A DNA stretch of 64,000 bases from Bradyrhizobium sp. WD16 (GTDB lineage Bacteria > Pseudomonadota > Alphaproteobacteria > Rhizobiales > Xanthobacteraceae). A program made the translations under genes and the position numbers. How positions within the stretch are numbered: the stretch's first letter is position 1; each line of letters opens with the position of its first letter. Below are positions 36,501 through 43,584 of the stretch, one piece after another. Location: assembly GCF_024181725.1 (NCBI RefSeq), contig NZ_CP028908.1, positions 4,515,501 through 4,579,500 of the forward strand, given 5' to 3'. The notes under the pieces were generated by a model. The model was not told the origin of the DNA. It did no database searches and saw nothing but the letters and a program-made list of their open reading frames with translations.

Positions 36501-38948
36501 GGGGCGCTCAACATCGTTTCCCAGGTCGCCCAGTACACCAGCATCCAGCGCGACGGCGACGTCACCACCACGACCTCGACCACCACCAATTACGGCTCTT
36601 CGCTCAGCGCCGGCACGGTGCTCGACCTCGGCGGCGGCCGCAGCATCACCATCGCCGCCAGCAATCTCGCCGCCGACACCATCAACCTCGCGACGCCGGG
36701 CGCGCTCAGCTTCCGCGCCGGGATCAACGACGTCCGCTCGATCGTCGAGGGCAAGAGCGACGACCTCCTCACCACCACGATCTACAACCACGGCTCGGAC
36801 ACCCAGTCGCTGGTCCATGACCGCATCCTCGCCGGCTCAGGCGGCCTGAACATCGCCGCCGGGAGCATCGGCCTCGACTATCTCGCCGAGACCCGGCAGG
36901 CGACCCTTACGGAGGAGGGCGCCCAGCAGATCACAGGCACCACGACGCAGTCGGCGGCGCAGGCGATCGCCGCGCTCGCCGGTGACCCTGGACTTTCGTG
37001 GATGAGCGAGGTGATGGGGCGGCAAGGCGCCAGCGTCGCCACCACGGGCCTGACCCTCACCAACACCGCCTGGAACCACGACCAGACAACGCTCAGCCCG
37101 GCGGCGACCGCCCTGATCTCGGTGATCACGGCCGTGGTGGCCCCGGAGATCGCCGGCGCCCTCGGCATCACCGCCGACTCGATCGGCGCGGCGCTCAGCG
37201 ACCAGCTGATCGAGCTCGCCGCCATGCCGGACGCCGCCGCCGACGTCCTCGCCGACACCATCGCGCCGGCGATCGGGCAGGGGGCGATGTCGTTCGGCTC
37301 GAGCGCGATCTCCGGATCGATCGTTTCCGCCATCAACGGCCGGTTCGACCTCGGCGAGATCCTGCAGAACGCCGCCGCGGCCGGGCTGACCGCCGGCATC
37401 ACGTCCGGCGTCAACGCCTCGCTGTTCGGCAGCAACACGATCCCCGCGGTGCTGCGCGGCGGCGGCGGACTGGCCGCGATCGACGCCGACACCGTGCTGA
37501 ACTCGGTCGGGCAGGTCGCCGTCGATGCCCCGATCCAGGCCGGGATCTACACCGCGCTGACCGGCAGCGACTTCACCGAGGGCCTCGTCGGTGCGCTGCG
37601 GCGGGGCGCCGCCAACGGCATCGTCGCGCCGACGCTGATGTATGTCGCCGGCGACATCGGCGAGCAGACCCTCGGCGCCGCCGCCCCCGGCTCGATCGAG
37701 GAGGTGCTGCTCCATGCCGGCGCCGGCGCCCTCGCCGGGGCCATCACCGGCGGCGCCAAGGGCGCGGCCGGCGGGGCGCTGGGGGCGGGGCTCGCCGAAC
37801 TCGCGCTCAACGTCGATCCCGCCGGCGCCGACCCGCTCGCGCTCCAGAACCTCAGCCAGATCCTCGGCGGGGTCGGATCACTGCTCGCCGGCGATGCCTC
37901 CATGGCAGGGGCCGATGCCGCGCTGGCGGGGTATCTGTTCAACTATCTCAATCACGCCGATAACGCGCAACGGGCGACCGCTCGAAGCAAGCTGGATGGC
38001 TGCAATAGCAATCCGGGAAGCTGCACGGACGAGCAGATTGCCTATCTTCAGCAGACAGTCGATCAGCTCGATGACCGAGAGGCTGACCAGCAGCAAGCGT
38101 ACGTCGATTGTCGCGCCAATGGCGGAAGCGGTTGTACGACGATTTTCTGGAATGCGGCTGTAGCTCTCTCGACTTACAGCGGCACAGGAGTCTTCGGAAC
38201 AACCAGCGACAGCAATGTCGAGCAGATCGTTGCGATCATGGCGCCGGACGGCGTCGACACTCTCACACCCGCCCAGCTTAAAGAACTCTCCGGGCTGGTT
38301 AAGATCCTTGTTTATGACCCGACCGGGATCACCGCGCAGCCGGCCGTGCTTCAGGCTGTTATCGATGGCGATCCGGCCGCTCTTGCGCAGACCGTCGGAC
38401 AGATTGCAAAACTTGGATCCCTAAGCGCGATCGGACGTCTGGGCAACCCGGCTGACGGAGCTTCTTCCAATGTAGGTGCATCAAATAGCTCGGCCGCATC
38501 GACAGTTCCCTACCGCGCGGCCGGCACTGTTATTTTACAAGGAGACGCGCCAGTATGCGGGCCAGCATGTGCGGCGATGGTCGTGAGCGATAGGCAGGGT
38601 GCTTCGGTCAGCCTTGCTGACACGATAGGCAGCTTCCAAAATGGCGTTCGGCCTACGGGCGTGAACGCGTATGAGATTTCAGACGTGCTCTCCAATGCGG
38701 GAGTGCAAAATACCGTGAATCTAAACATGACCTCGGCCCAGCTGGATCAGGCATTGGCAAATGGTCAGCAGGTAATTGTGAATGTTAGCAATCATTTCTT
38801 TATTGTGGATAGTGAGGCTACGATCAATGGCGCGACGTACTATATGACGCGTGACCCAAACGCCGGTCCTCGCGGCGTTTTGGCGAGCATCCTGCAAAAC
38901 GCTATGTCTAGGTCGGGCGGAGTCAACGCAATAGTTGTTGGGAAATAA
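30597..38948 (+). CDS. Large CdiA-like filamentous haemagglutinin exoprotein with a cysteine-peptidase-like C-terminus
   Basis: A 2783-residue TpsA. Residues 1-66 form a long extended signal peptide. A TPS domain follows (67 to about 310, with VIVANPNGVTCASCSFIN). A Gly/Ala-rich beta-helix comes next, including two consecutive copies of a 375-residue unit (32220-33345 and 33346-34470). A helical pretoxin region ends in a glycine-rich stretch and FNYLNHADNAQRATARSKLDGC (about 2450). The last 150 residues resemble a C39-type papain-fold peptidase: Cys2654 in VCGPACAAMV, His2733 in VSNHFFIVD, Asp2753 in TRDPNAG. Codon and base use change towards the 3' end. This is the layout of contact-dependent inhibition toxins; the toxin activity is inferred. 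Confidence 0.88.
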   Translation: MKRSLSSAVSRHRVDRKWLPNSVDVAATAGICGRRTLRRARAGIAIATSITLVLQPLLVEVARAQQIVDPSAPLAFRPSLGGSANGTPVVNIAPPSFGGVSHNKFQQYNVDTRGVILNNSGLGGTSIIGGAVGANPNLVGKMPASVIVNQVTGSSASILNGPTEVFGQSAQVIVANPNGVTCASCSFINASQVTLASAVPDPNYQTGAISYSVSSGTVQIAGSGISGAAGQPLGPLSLIGRQLSIQAPIVSSDTVRLVAGAGVYDQAANLMSASASAPAVTGPAIQSAAAGTIRAGTISVLSTDANLGVALTGQLSALSGPLTIRSAGDVLLAGSASNRDLTVAADGAITLYNQHRSVGRMVVTGNSVAVDASASLTANDSVLISVLQSLVSRGVIRSGASISVAANGTLTASGEVTANGQVILQAQTISAANLKLTGSQVQVLGAGVASLDAVGIVATAGDVHVTSPRLELGQGTAFIAPGTLYLDAADRLINSTVIDYANLQLSVRNGLVNTGTGAILADNLALTLTDAVFNDGTLYGRRSLALAAATLANGSSGVIAGPSITINLAGAASNAGAIVAGTVQSDGSIRPDGTLTLTAQSYVAGSPAALVAADNARLIVAGAFDNAGTVLGQSLASLQAGSIVNRASAQILGGVVALATTSGDLANAGTIIAGRGMTLNVAGNFVNGGVVGSLSGDLAVAAGGILASSGRIVAAGDLTVDAASYLGLTGNTELGGQTLTLRVSGDVANAGTIAAQTALGLSAATLDNAAGGAIAGGAVALALRSDLDNAGSIVSAGDLAIAAGGALTGNSGAIVAYGNGTLAFGGSVANAGAIQAGGSLGLSGTSYTGPTGSTLSAGNLALAFSGDFTSGGKVEALQSLQLSAASVTNLAGGLMLATTGAVSAAGALSNAGTIAALRSLDLAAAGDLVNSGAIVGPDLVIRLGGAARNDGAIVGGSVLSDGSVLPDGRLGLTAQSYTAASPAALIAAGRADLVVAGAFDNAGAVIGETLLSLSAGAIDNRAGASIGGGAAAITATAGDLANAGAIVAGTGLTLGVAGSVLNSGLIGASAGDLALAASGNVTSSGRIVAAGAMTLDAAAYTGLTGATELGGQTLTIRLSGDFANAGTAAAANGFALQAGNAANAQGGVISGNTVTLGLTGALANAGEIVAATDLAATAAGALTNSSSGAIVAYGNGNLVFGGAIANAGAIQAGSGLTLSGASYAGATGSVVSAYDIALSLGGDFTNNGAVEALRSLSLSAIGVTNSATGLVVAGAAAINAAAGFTNDGALGAVGRLDVSTAGNLANSGAIAAGSAGLQAGGSVANSGLMHAASGLALSGASLANTASGGITADAVGLNLTGSLDNAGVINGTSALAIAAADLTNAGSTSLPAYVSAQDLGIALSGVLTNGPNGLIQGTNAATIAAASVNSGFFEHTQIAQGLFNYGRNLAVDLTGSGYTFTSPLVVSGDLAFKTSGSLVIDSTLAAYGKLTLSSGGSITNGDPTSYPSALVYAGGDMSLAAQGNISNGGTIRSLGQLVMQAGGTVSNLGTAGYTCYSAGHFHCYYPGSWPSHSSTIAADADLTIVAGQSVQNISSQIASGHDLRIVAPSVSNTAITTFSLPGGPTIPLSGPAATLYAANAIYINGSVVTNTGTMVAGTAAPGATGQGALGAPAPSTTASTPSNSLTTRTTNVGGSAAGTSPTINVGANAAAPVNAPSAQIASLGGVTAGPAPTANVALAAAPQPTPGNAIALIGTAPRTPSWLSSAGTDVRSEVQVAANAALAAQDAAQALVAGNVQVIPDYTNPTVRQELQQGTVAFLAANPSVHLGDQLSAAQLASLTAPILWQRTEIAGDQTIAIPEVLMPIAVSASARSGRGSSGSGAGNIYLAGDYVSNAGAILATGDLSIDAGIFVDQRPVYDPSAGIAYGSVVQDGGRIAVGGNIDIATIGDLDVVGGVLSAAGALTLHAGGALNIVSQVAQYTSIQRDGDVTTTTSTTTNYGSSLSAGTVLDLGGGRSITIAASNLAADTINLATPGALSFRAGINDVRSIVEGKSDDLLTTTIYNHGSDTQSLVHDRILAGSGGLNIAAGSIGLDYLAETRQATLTEEGAQQITGTTTQSAAQAIAALAGDPGLSWMSEVMGRQGASVATTGLTLTNTAWNHDQTTLSPAATALISVITAVVAPEIAGALGITADSIGAALSDQLIELAAMPDAAADVLADTIAPAIGQGAMSFGSSAISGSIVSAINGRFDLGEILQNAAAAGLTAGITSGVNASLFGSNTIPAVLRGGGGLAAIDADTVLNSVGQVAVDAPIQAGIYTALTGSDFTEGLVGALRRGAANGIVAPTLMYVAGDIGEQTLGAAAPGSIEEVLLHAGAGALAGAITGGAKGAAGGALGAGLAELALNVDPAGADPLALQNLSQILGGVGSLLAGDASMAGADAALAGYLFNYLNHADNAQRATARSKLDGCNSNPGSCTDEQIAYLQQTVDQLDDREADQQQAYVDCRANGGSGCTTIFWNAAVALSTYSGTGVFGTTSDSNVEQIVAIMAPDGVDTLTPAQLKELSGLVKILVYDPTGITAQPAVLQAVIDGDPAALAQTVGQIAKLGSLSAIGRLGNPADGASSNVGASNSSAASTVPYRAAGTVILQGDAPVCGPACAAMVVSDRQGASVSLADTIGSFQNGVRPTGVNAYEISDVLSNAGVQNTVNLNMTSAQLDQALANGQQVIVNVSNHFFIVDSEATINGATYYMTRDPNAGPRGVLASILQNAMSRSGGVNAIVVGK

Positions 38949-38949
38949 T

Positions 38950-39381
38950 ATGGACGTCAGAGATGTGTTGGAATCGTCAACTCTAAAAGAGGGGGACTCA
39001 ATCGAATTGATGGGCTGGTTAGTGGACCGCAGCGACGGTCTTTACGTACTAGGTCGCCACGATCCAAAAGAGTATGAGTATCCGCACAGAATGAAGATAG
39101 TGAACGGCAACATTATCTATCCGATCTTGGATGAGATACCGCAGTTGGCCGGAGGCTGGTCTCTCTTATTCTATAAGGTGAGACTGCGGGGTACATTGGT
39201 CGGACACCCGCCGAGGGAGATCGATGCGTCAGACATATCGGTCAGTATCGATCAGGGACGTAACTACAAAGACATCATTATTGAGCCCGAGCTCATCGAG
39301 CAGTACGTCAAGCTTAGGGGGGACTACAAATTCGATTGGCCGCGCGATCCTATGCGCGATTGGCTGAAGGATGCGCTGTGA
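38950..39381 (+). CDS. Small protein directly after the CdiA-like gene, candidate immunity protein
   Basis: A 143-residue acidic protein without signal peptide or membrane helix, starting MDVRDVLESSTLKEGDSIEL one base after the exoprotein stop, with GGGAA 6 bases before the ATG. I recognise no family. Its position, small size and base composition, similar to the toxin-like 3' end of the upstream gene and unlike the core genome, are those of a CdiI immunity gene. The IS256 element begins 76 bases downstream, so any further toxin/immunity modules on that side may have been lost or displaced. Confidence 0.6.
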   Translation: MDVRDVLESSTLKEGDSIELMGWLVDRSDGLYVLGRHDPKEYEYPHRMKIVNGNIIYPILDEIPQLAGGWSLLFYKVRLRGTLVGHPPREIDASDISVSIDQGRNYKDIIIEPELIEQYVKLRGDYKFDWPRDPMRDWLKDAL

Positions 39382-39457
39382 ATGTAAAGTCCGCTCCGGA
39401 CTCTTGCTTGCCGATGAGAGTGAGCTGCCAAATTGGTGTTGTAGCCCCTTAATTTCC

Positions 39458-40779
39458 GGGAGACTGTAAACTGAACTGTGTCGCTGCGGATTGGCTTACA
39501 ACTGCTCGAGTGGGACTCTGTCCTCGCCGAACATGATCTGGAAGCTCTGCAGGGCGGGCTTCCAGTGGTGGATGCTTTTCCAGTTTTTAGCGGCTTCCTG
39601 GATTGCGAGGAAGAGCGATTTCAGCGCGGCGTCGTCGTTTGGGAAAATCCTGCGGTTTCGCGTGAGCTTGCGCATGGTCATGTTGAGGGATTCGATGGCG
39701 TTGGTCGTGTAGATCACCTTGCGGATCTCCGGCACGAACTGGAAAAACGGAATGACGTTGTCCCAATTGCCGCGCCATATCCGCACGACGGCTTTGTATT
39801 TCCTGCCCCATTCGGCTTCGAAGGCGTCGAGTTCCGCCGCGGCTTCGTCGGCGCTCGCCGATTGATAGATTTTCTTCAGCGTGGCGATCACCGCCTTTGC
39901 GTCCTGCGTCGCGACGTAGCGCAGGCTGGCGCGCACCAGATGCACGACGCAAAGCTGCGTCAGCGTCCTCGGAAAAACCGCGTTCACCGCCTCCGGCAGC
40001 CCGTTGAGACCGTCCATACAGGCGATGAAAATGTCGCGCACGCCGCGATTTCTCAGCTCGGTCAGCACGGAGAGCCAGAATTTCGCGCCCTCCGACTCCG
40101 CCAGCCAGAGGCCGAGAACTTCCTTTTCGCCCCGCAGGTTGACGCCAAGGACGATATGCGCCGATTTGTTGATCACCTGCTTGTTGTGCCGCACCTTGAC
40201 GACCAGCCCGTCCAGCCAGACGATCGGATAGACATCGTCCAGAGGGCGGTTCTGCCAGGCTCGGGCTTCGTCCATCACGCTTTCGGTGACCTGCGAAATC
40301 AGCGTGTGCGAGATCGTCACGCCATAGAGTTCCGTCAGCGCATCCTCGATGTCGCGCGTCGTCAGGCCCTTGGCGTAAAGCGTGAGGATCTTCTCCTCCA
40401 TGCCGGCGAGCCGCACCTGCCGCTTCTTCACCAGTTGCGGCTCGAAGGTTCCAAGCCGGTCGCGCGGGGTCTCCACGGTCAGCGAACCGTTGGCGCTCCG
40501 CACGGTCTTCACGCTCTTGCCGTTGCGCTTGTTCGACCGCCCCGCGTTCGAGCCCGCCTCCGCCGACCCCGCGGCCAGATGCGCGTCCAGCTCGGCCGAC
40601 AGCCCGCGATTGATCATGTGCTGCAACATCTGCGCGTAGAGACTTTCCATCTCCTCCGGCCGCTTGAAATCCTTCGTCAGCTCTTCGAGAAGTTCAGGGG
40701 AAACCTTCATCTGCATGCTCCAGACGGCTCTCGCCTCTCGGGGGATTATGCAGCGACACAGTTCAGTTTACAGTCTCCC
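39458..40779 (-). mobile_element. IS256-family insertion sequence (first copy)
   Basis: A 1322-base element with perfect 30-base terminal inverted repeats: it begins GGGAGACTGTAAACTGAACT at 39458 and ends with the reverse complement at 40779. The eight bases flanking each side (TAATTTCC and GTTCTCTC) do not match, so a target duplication is not visible. One intact transposase gene fills the element. Confidence 0.92.
39496..40716 (-). CDS. IS256-family (mutator-type) transposase
   Basis: A 406-residue DDE transposase. The IPEIVWLDG-like first Asp is in YPIVWLDGLVVKVR, the second in IFIACMDGLNGLPEAV, and CVVHLVRASLRYV is the family C/D/H signature region. The end contains YTTNAIESLNMTMRKLTRNRRIFPND with the catalytic Glu. 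The length is normal and no disruption is seen. It is unlike the second IS256-type transposase at 43686-44969, so two lineages of the family entered the island separately. Confidence 0.95.
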   Translation of the reverse strand: MQMKVSPELLEELTKDFKRPEEMESLYAQMLQHMINRGLSAELDAHLAAGSAEAGSNAGRSNKRNGKSVKTVRSANGSLTVETPRDRLGTFEPQLVKKRQVRLAGMEEKILTLYAKGLTTRDIEDALTELYGVTISHTLISQVTESVMDEARAWQNRPLDDVYPIVWLDGLVVKVRHNKQVINKSAHIVLGVNLRGEKEVLGLWLAESEGAKFWLSVLTELRNRGVRDIFIACMDGLNGLPEAVNAVFPRTLTQLCVVHLVRASLRYVATQDAKAVIATLKKIYQSASADEAAAELDAFEAEWGRKYKAVVRIWRGNWDNVIPFFQFVPEIRKVIYTTNAIESLNMTMRKLTRNRRIFPNDDAALKSLFLAIQEAAKNWKSIHHWKPALQSFQIMFGEDRVPLEQL

Positions 40780-40876
40780 GTTCTCTCGCCGCCCCGTGCA
40801 TACGCCGGGCATCGTTGGCAAAACACTCCTTAACTCATTAATCAAATAGATTGACTCGCAGCTTGCCAGGGACGGC

Positions 40877-41182
40877 GTGCTGGCGTCGGCCGAGCCTAAC
40901 CAGGCTAAGCAGCAGCCCGCGAACACGAGCGCAACGGCTCGCGTTCTAAGCTACGTGGCGCAGGCTGAGAGGCGGGGGATCACGGTGTCCGATATCGTGA
41001 ACAAGATGCACTGCAAGCGCGCCACGGTGGACGACATCGCCCGCACGCTCGAAAGCGTCGGGAAGGTGATGATCGTCGAATGCCGCTCGGCGTCACGCGG
41101 TCGGCTCGGCACGCGGCTGTTCGATCCGGCGCATGGGGAGCCGAATGTGCTGCCGAACGGGCGGCTGGTCTTGGTGGAGTGA
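40877..41182 (+). CDS. Small hypothetical protein with a probable winged helix
   Basis: A 101-residue product from a GTG with AGGGA about 5 bases upstream. TARVLSYVAQAERRGITVSDIVNKMHCKRATVDDIARTLESVGKVMIVEC reads like a DNA-binding winged helix. No wider family was recognised. It stands alone between the IS256 element and a membrane-protein gene and could be a remnant of a prophage or other mobile element. A real gene is likely but not certain. Confidence 0.5.
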   Translation: MLASAEPNQAKQQPANTSATARVLSYVAQAERRGITVSDIVNKMHCKRATVDDIARTLESVGKVMIVECRSASRGRLGTRLFDPAHGEPNVLPNGRLVLVE

Positions 41183-41425
41183 CGATCATTATTAGGGGAC
41201 CAATGGGCGCTGCGCGCCTATCGTTCTCGTGGATACGTCGCGAGCTGGCATGAGCGGTGTGATCCCTAAAATTTTGTCATTTCAATCGACGGCTTTTTGA
41301 GGGGTATTGTCGTAGGGATGTCCGACATCCCAAAATAGTTCGTTTCATCAATGCTCTGATGTGTCAGCTCGAAGCAGGGGCGTTGCCCGTAAATTGAGAG
41401 CGCACGCGACAAAAAATGGCTTCCC

Positions 41426-42283
41426 ATGAGTTATCAAGTTGAAGTCAATGGACAAAAAATAGACGTGTGGACGCGCTCGGGGCGAGTTGAGAATGTTGCA
41501 TTGAAGGAAACAACAGAAATCTGGACATCGGGAGGCGGAGGCTACATTCATCCTCAACACGGAGGTTGGATAGGCGCACCGCAGATGCATTCGCGCTCGA
41601 CCCAATCTAAGGAGCTGCGCATTCGTTCGGCCGATGGAGCACGTCAAACGATATCTCTGTCGGACGATATTACTTGCATCGCGGGCGATGAAATGACCTT
41701 CGTCTACGCTAGTCCCGCCGGAGCGGCGAGTGGCTCCTTGGCTGGGGTCGTCAACCATACCGAAGCGGTCTGGTGGAGCTACACGGTCAAGAAACTCATC
41801 GGTTATCGCGGTGGACGCATCCTTGCGTGCCTCCTTTTTGGTCCAATAGCCGCGATAATTCTCTCGCTGGTGGTCTTTCCAAAATATGTAGATTGGAGAT
41901 TCGCGAGCATTAACGCTCAGCTACCGAAGTTAGAGAAAGGAATCGAAGACTGGAATCAATACAACGATTTCCGGCAGGCGAGACGTTCGACTATTTCCGT
42001 TGAGAAATTTGCTGCACAATATCGCCCATCTATGGACTATTCGTTGAGCCAAGATGAATACATCGCTCGTAGAAACCCGCTACTTGATGAGTGGTACCGG
42101 CTCAAGCTAGGTAGCTATCAGTTTTGGATACTCACGCTGGGAGCAGCCGTCTTTTTGGTCGCGTTGGTTTTGTATATATTGCGGCGCCAAAGCGTCGAGG
42201 CCGATGTTGCGAGAGCCTTGCAGCATGAGATTAGGAAAATTGCCTCAATGTCCAGGGATGAAGAAATTTCGTCGGTCGCGTGA
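41426..42283 (+). CDS. Hypothetical two-helix membrane protein
   Basis: A 285-residue protein of unrecognised family. Residues 1-120 are a soluble, beta-rich, Gly/His-containing domain (SYQVEVNGQKIDVWTRSGRV, then GGGGYIHPQHGGWIGAP). A membrane helix follows at about 133-152 (ILACLLFGPIAAIILSLVVF), then a charged segment of about 80 residues and a second helix at about 231-250 (FWILTLGAAVFLVALVLYIL) with a short tail. Base composition is lower in GC than the core genes, suggesting transfer. It might belong to the toxin/immunity cargo of the island, but nothing shows this directly. Confidence 0.6.
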   Translation: MSYQVEVNGQKIDVWTRSGRVENVALKETTEIWTSGGGGYIHPQHGGWIGAPQMHSRSTQSKELRIRSADGARQTISLSDDITCIAGDEMTFVYASPAGAASGSLAGVVNHTEAVWWSYTVKKLIGYRGGRILACLLFGPIAAIILSLVVFPKYVDWRFASINAQLPKLEKGIEDWNQYNDFRQARRSTISVEKFAAQYRPSMDYSLSQDEYIARRNPLLDEWYRLKLGSYQFWILTLGAAVFLVALVLYILRRQSVEADVARALQHEIRKIASMSRDEEISSVA

Positions 42284-42362
42284 AGAGGAGTAGATCGGGG
42301 CGATCGACAACGGTTACCGGATTGGTCTCTTTCGGTGCGGTGATCCGAGCGACGCTCGGGCC

Positions 42363-42653
42363 ATGGAAACCCGCGTCGTCAACACTATCCCCGAGTGGCG
42401 CTATCAGGCCGCCGTCATTGCGCGTCTTCACGACACGGAAGACCGTGGCCTGCCCTTCACATGTGCCGGTGATATGAACCGCGCCGAGTGGGGCAGTCGT
42501 GAAGCGTCATTGTTCAAAGCTTGCTGCCGCCGTCCTGACCAGCTCCCGAGCGCCGCCGATCCAGTTCCGCCTGTATCCATTCTTGGCCGTCTGCGACCCC
42601 ATTCATTAGCATTGCTGATTCCAGCTCTTCGCGGGTTGATTGTGGTGAAATAA
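42363..42653 (+). pseudogene. Possible 5' remnant of a phage-type nuclease gene
   Basis: The frame begins METRVVNTIPEWRYQAAVIARL and continues HDTEDRGLPFTCAGDMNRAEWGSREA, which resembles the start of VRR-NUC-type phage nucleases. After about 50 residues the similarity ends and the frame runs antisense into the next gene. It is probably the truncated beginning of a lost gene. The resemblance is from memory and was not tested. Confidence 0.3.
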
Positions 42654-43272
42654 AATCGCGCCCGCGAGCGTAGATAAAAGCCCTATCTATGAATGCGTAA
42701 AGATCGGCTGCGTCGATGATACGCCGTTGGACTTCATGATCGGTGAGGCTGCCATCGTAAGCCCTTTGCTCGAAATCATGTAGCCTTGCATACTGAATCT
42801 GAAGGAAATGTAGCGTCTCAACCAACTGGCGCGCCGCTGTTGCTTCCATACTTTCGATCGCATCTCGTAGTTCTTGTACATCCTGGCGCGGAAGGGGCGG
42901 CAATTCCAATTTTGTACCTACAAGGACGGGTCTCGGTAATTTCTCCAGCGCTCGAAGACAATCACTAGCGTATCGATTGAGTGCGCTTAATGACAGCGGT
43001 ATGACGCCTCGTGCAGCGAACTCTTTTCGCAACCTCTCCTGTTCAGCCGTGCGAAATTGCGCATCGATCTGCCGCTGGACCGCATGCCAGGCGATCACAG
43101 CTGCCAAAAGCGTGACGCCGGCACCGAGAACGTTTCCTGCGAAGCCCAGCCAGTCCTTCAGCTCGACAGCGTCTTTTGACACCGTAATCGGAACTGCCGT
43201 TGTCAACAACACTGCTAGCGCGGTTGCCAAAAGCAGGAGACCGATAGCGCCCGCCCCAGGATCGATCCTCAT
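42514..43272 (-). CDS. Hypothetical membrane-anchored protein with a coiled coil
   Basis: A 252-residue protein with two N-terminal membrane helices (about 9-30, AIGLLLLATALAVLLTTAVPI, and 42-64, LGFAGNVLGAGVTLLAAVIAWHA). A charged helical cytoplasmic region follows (QIDAQFRTAEQERLRKEFAARG, then long helices). The pattern resembles small membrane-anchored proteins annotated only as hypothetical; no function is recognised. Its start overlaps the stop of the small gene at 43269-43475, suggesting coupled translation. Base composition is below that of the core. Confidence 0.6.
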   Translation of the reverse strand: MRIDPGAGAIGLLLLATALAVLLTTAVPITVSKDAVELKDWLGFAGNVLGAGVTLLAAVIAWHAVQRQIDAQFRTAEQERLRKEFAARGVIPLSLSALNRYASDCLRALEKLPRPVLVGTKLELPPLPRQDVQELRDAIESMEATAARQLVETLHFLQIQYARLHDFEQRAYDGSLTDHEVQRRIIDAADLYAFIDRAFIYARGRDFISPQSTREELESAMLMNGVADGQEWIQAELDRRRSGAGQDGGSKL

Positions 43273-43475
43273 TCGGCGTACACTCGATAGTGCTTCACTG
43301 CTGGCGCCGTGGGATTGAAAAGTGAACGGCTATAGTCCAGCATTGACGAATAGGCCGTCGTACCGACCTCCTCGATTGCTGGTAGAAGAGCGCGCAATAG
43401 AGGGCGTCGCTGTCGTGACAACAGCGCGTGCGATACGCCTTGCAGCAATTGACCACCTCGTTCTTGAACTGTCAT
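43269..43475 (-). CDS. Small hypothetical protein coupled to the membrane-protein gene
   Basis: A 68-residue frame (MTVQERGGQLLQGVSHALLS onward) whose TGA overlaps the ATG of the following gene by two bases. The overlap is the main support; no domain is recognised, and the ribosome binding site (AGCAGG directly before the ATG) is poorly spaced. The adjoining 110 bases up to the IS256 element hold nothing that I can identify. Confidence 0.35.
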   Translation of the reverse strand: MTVQERGGQLLQGVSHALLSRQRRPLLRALLPAIEEVGTTAYSSMLDYSRSLFNPTAPAVKHYRVYAE

Positions 43476-43584
43476 CCTGCTGGATTTCGAAACTGATGTG
43501 ATTTTAAGCCAATTGGCTCTCTTCAGGCAACGTGGATGGCTTTGCCTGCCAGCCTGATCTCAGAGGAGGGCACCATCCGTCGCG

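Noticed and set aside
39450-40787. Eight-base target duplication around the first IS256 element
   Set aside because: The flanks TAATTTCC and GTTCTCTC do not match, so no duplication is claimed.
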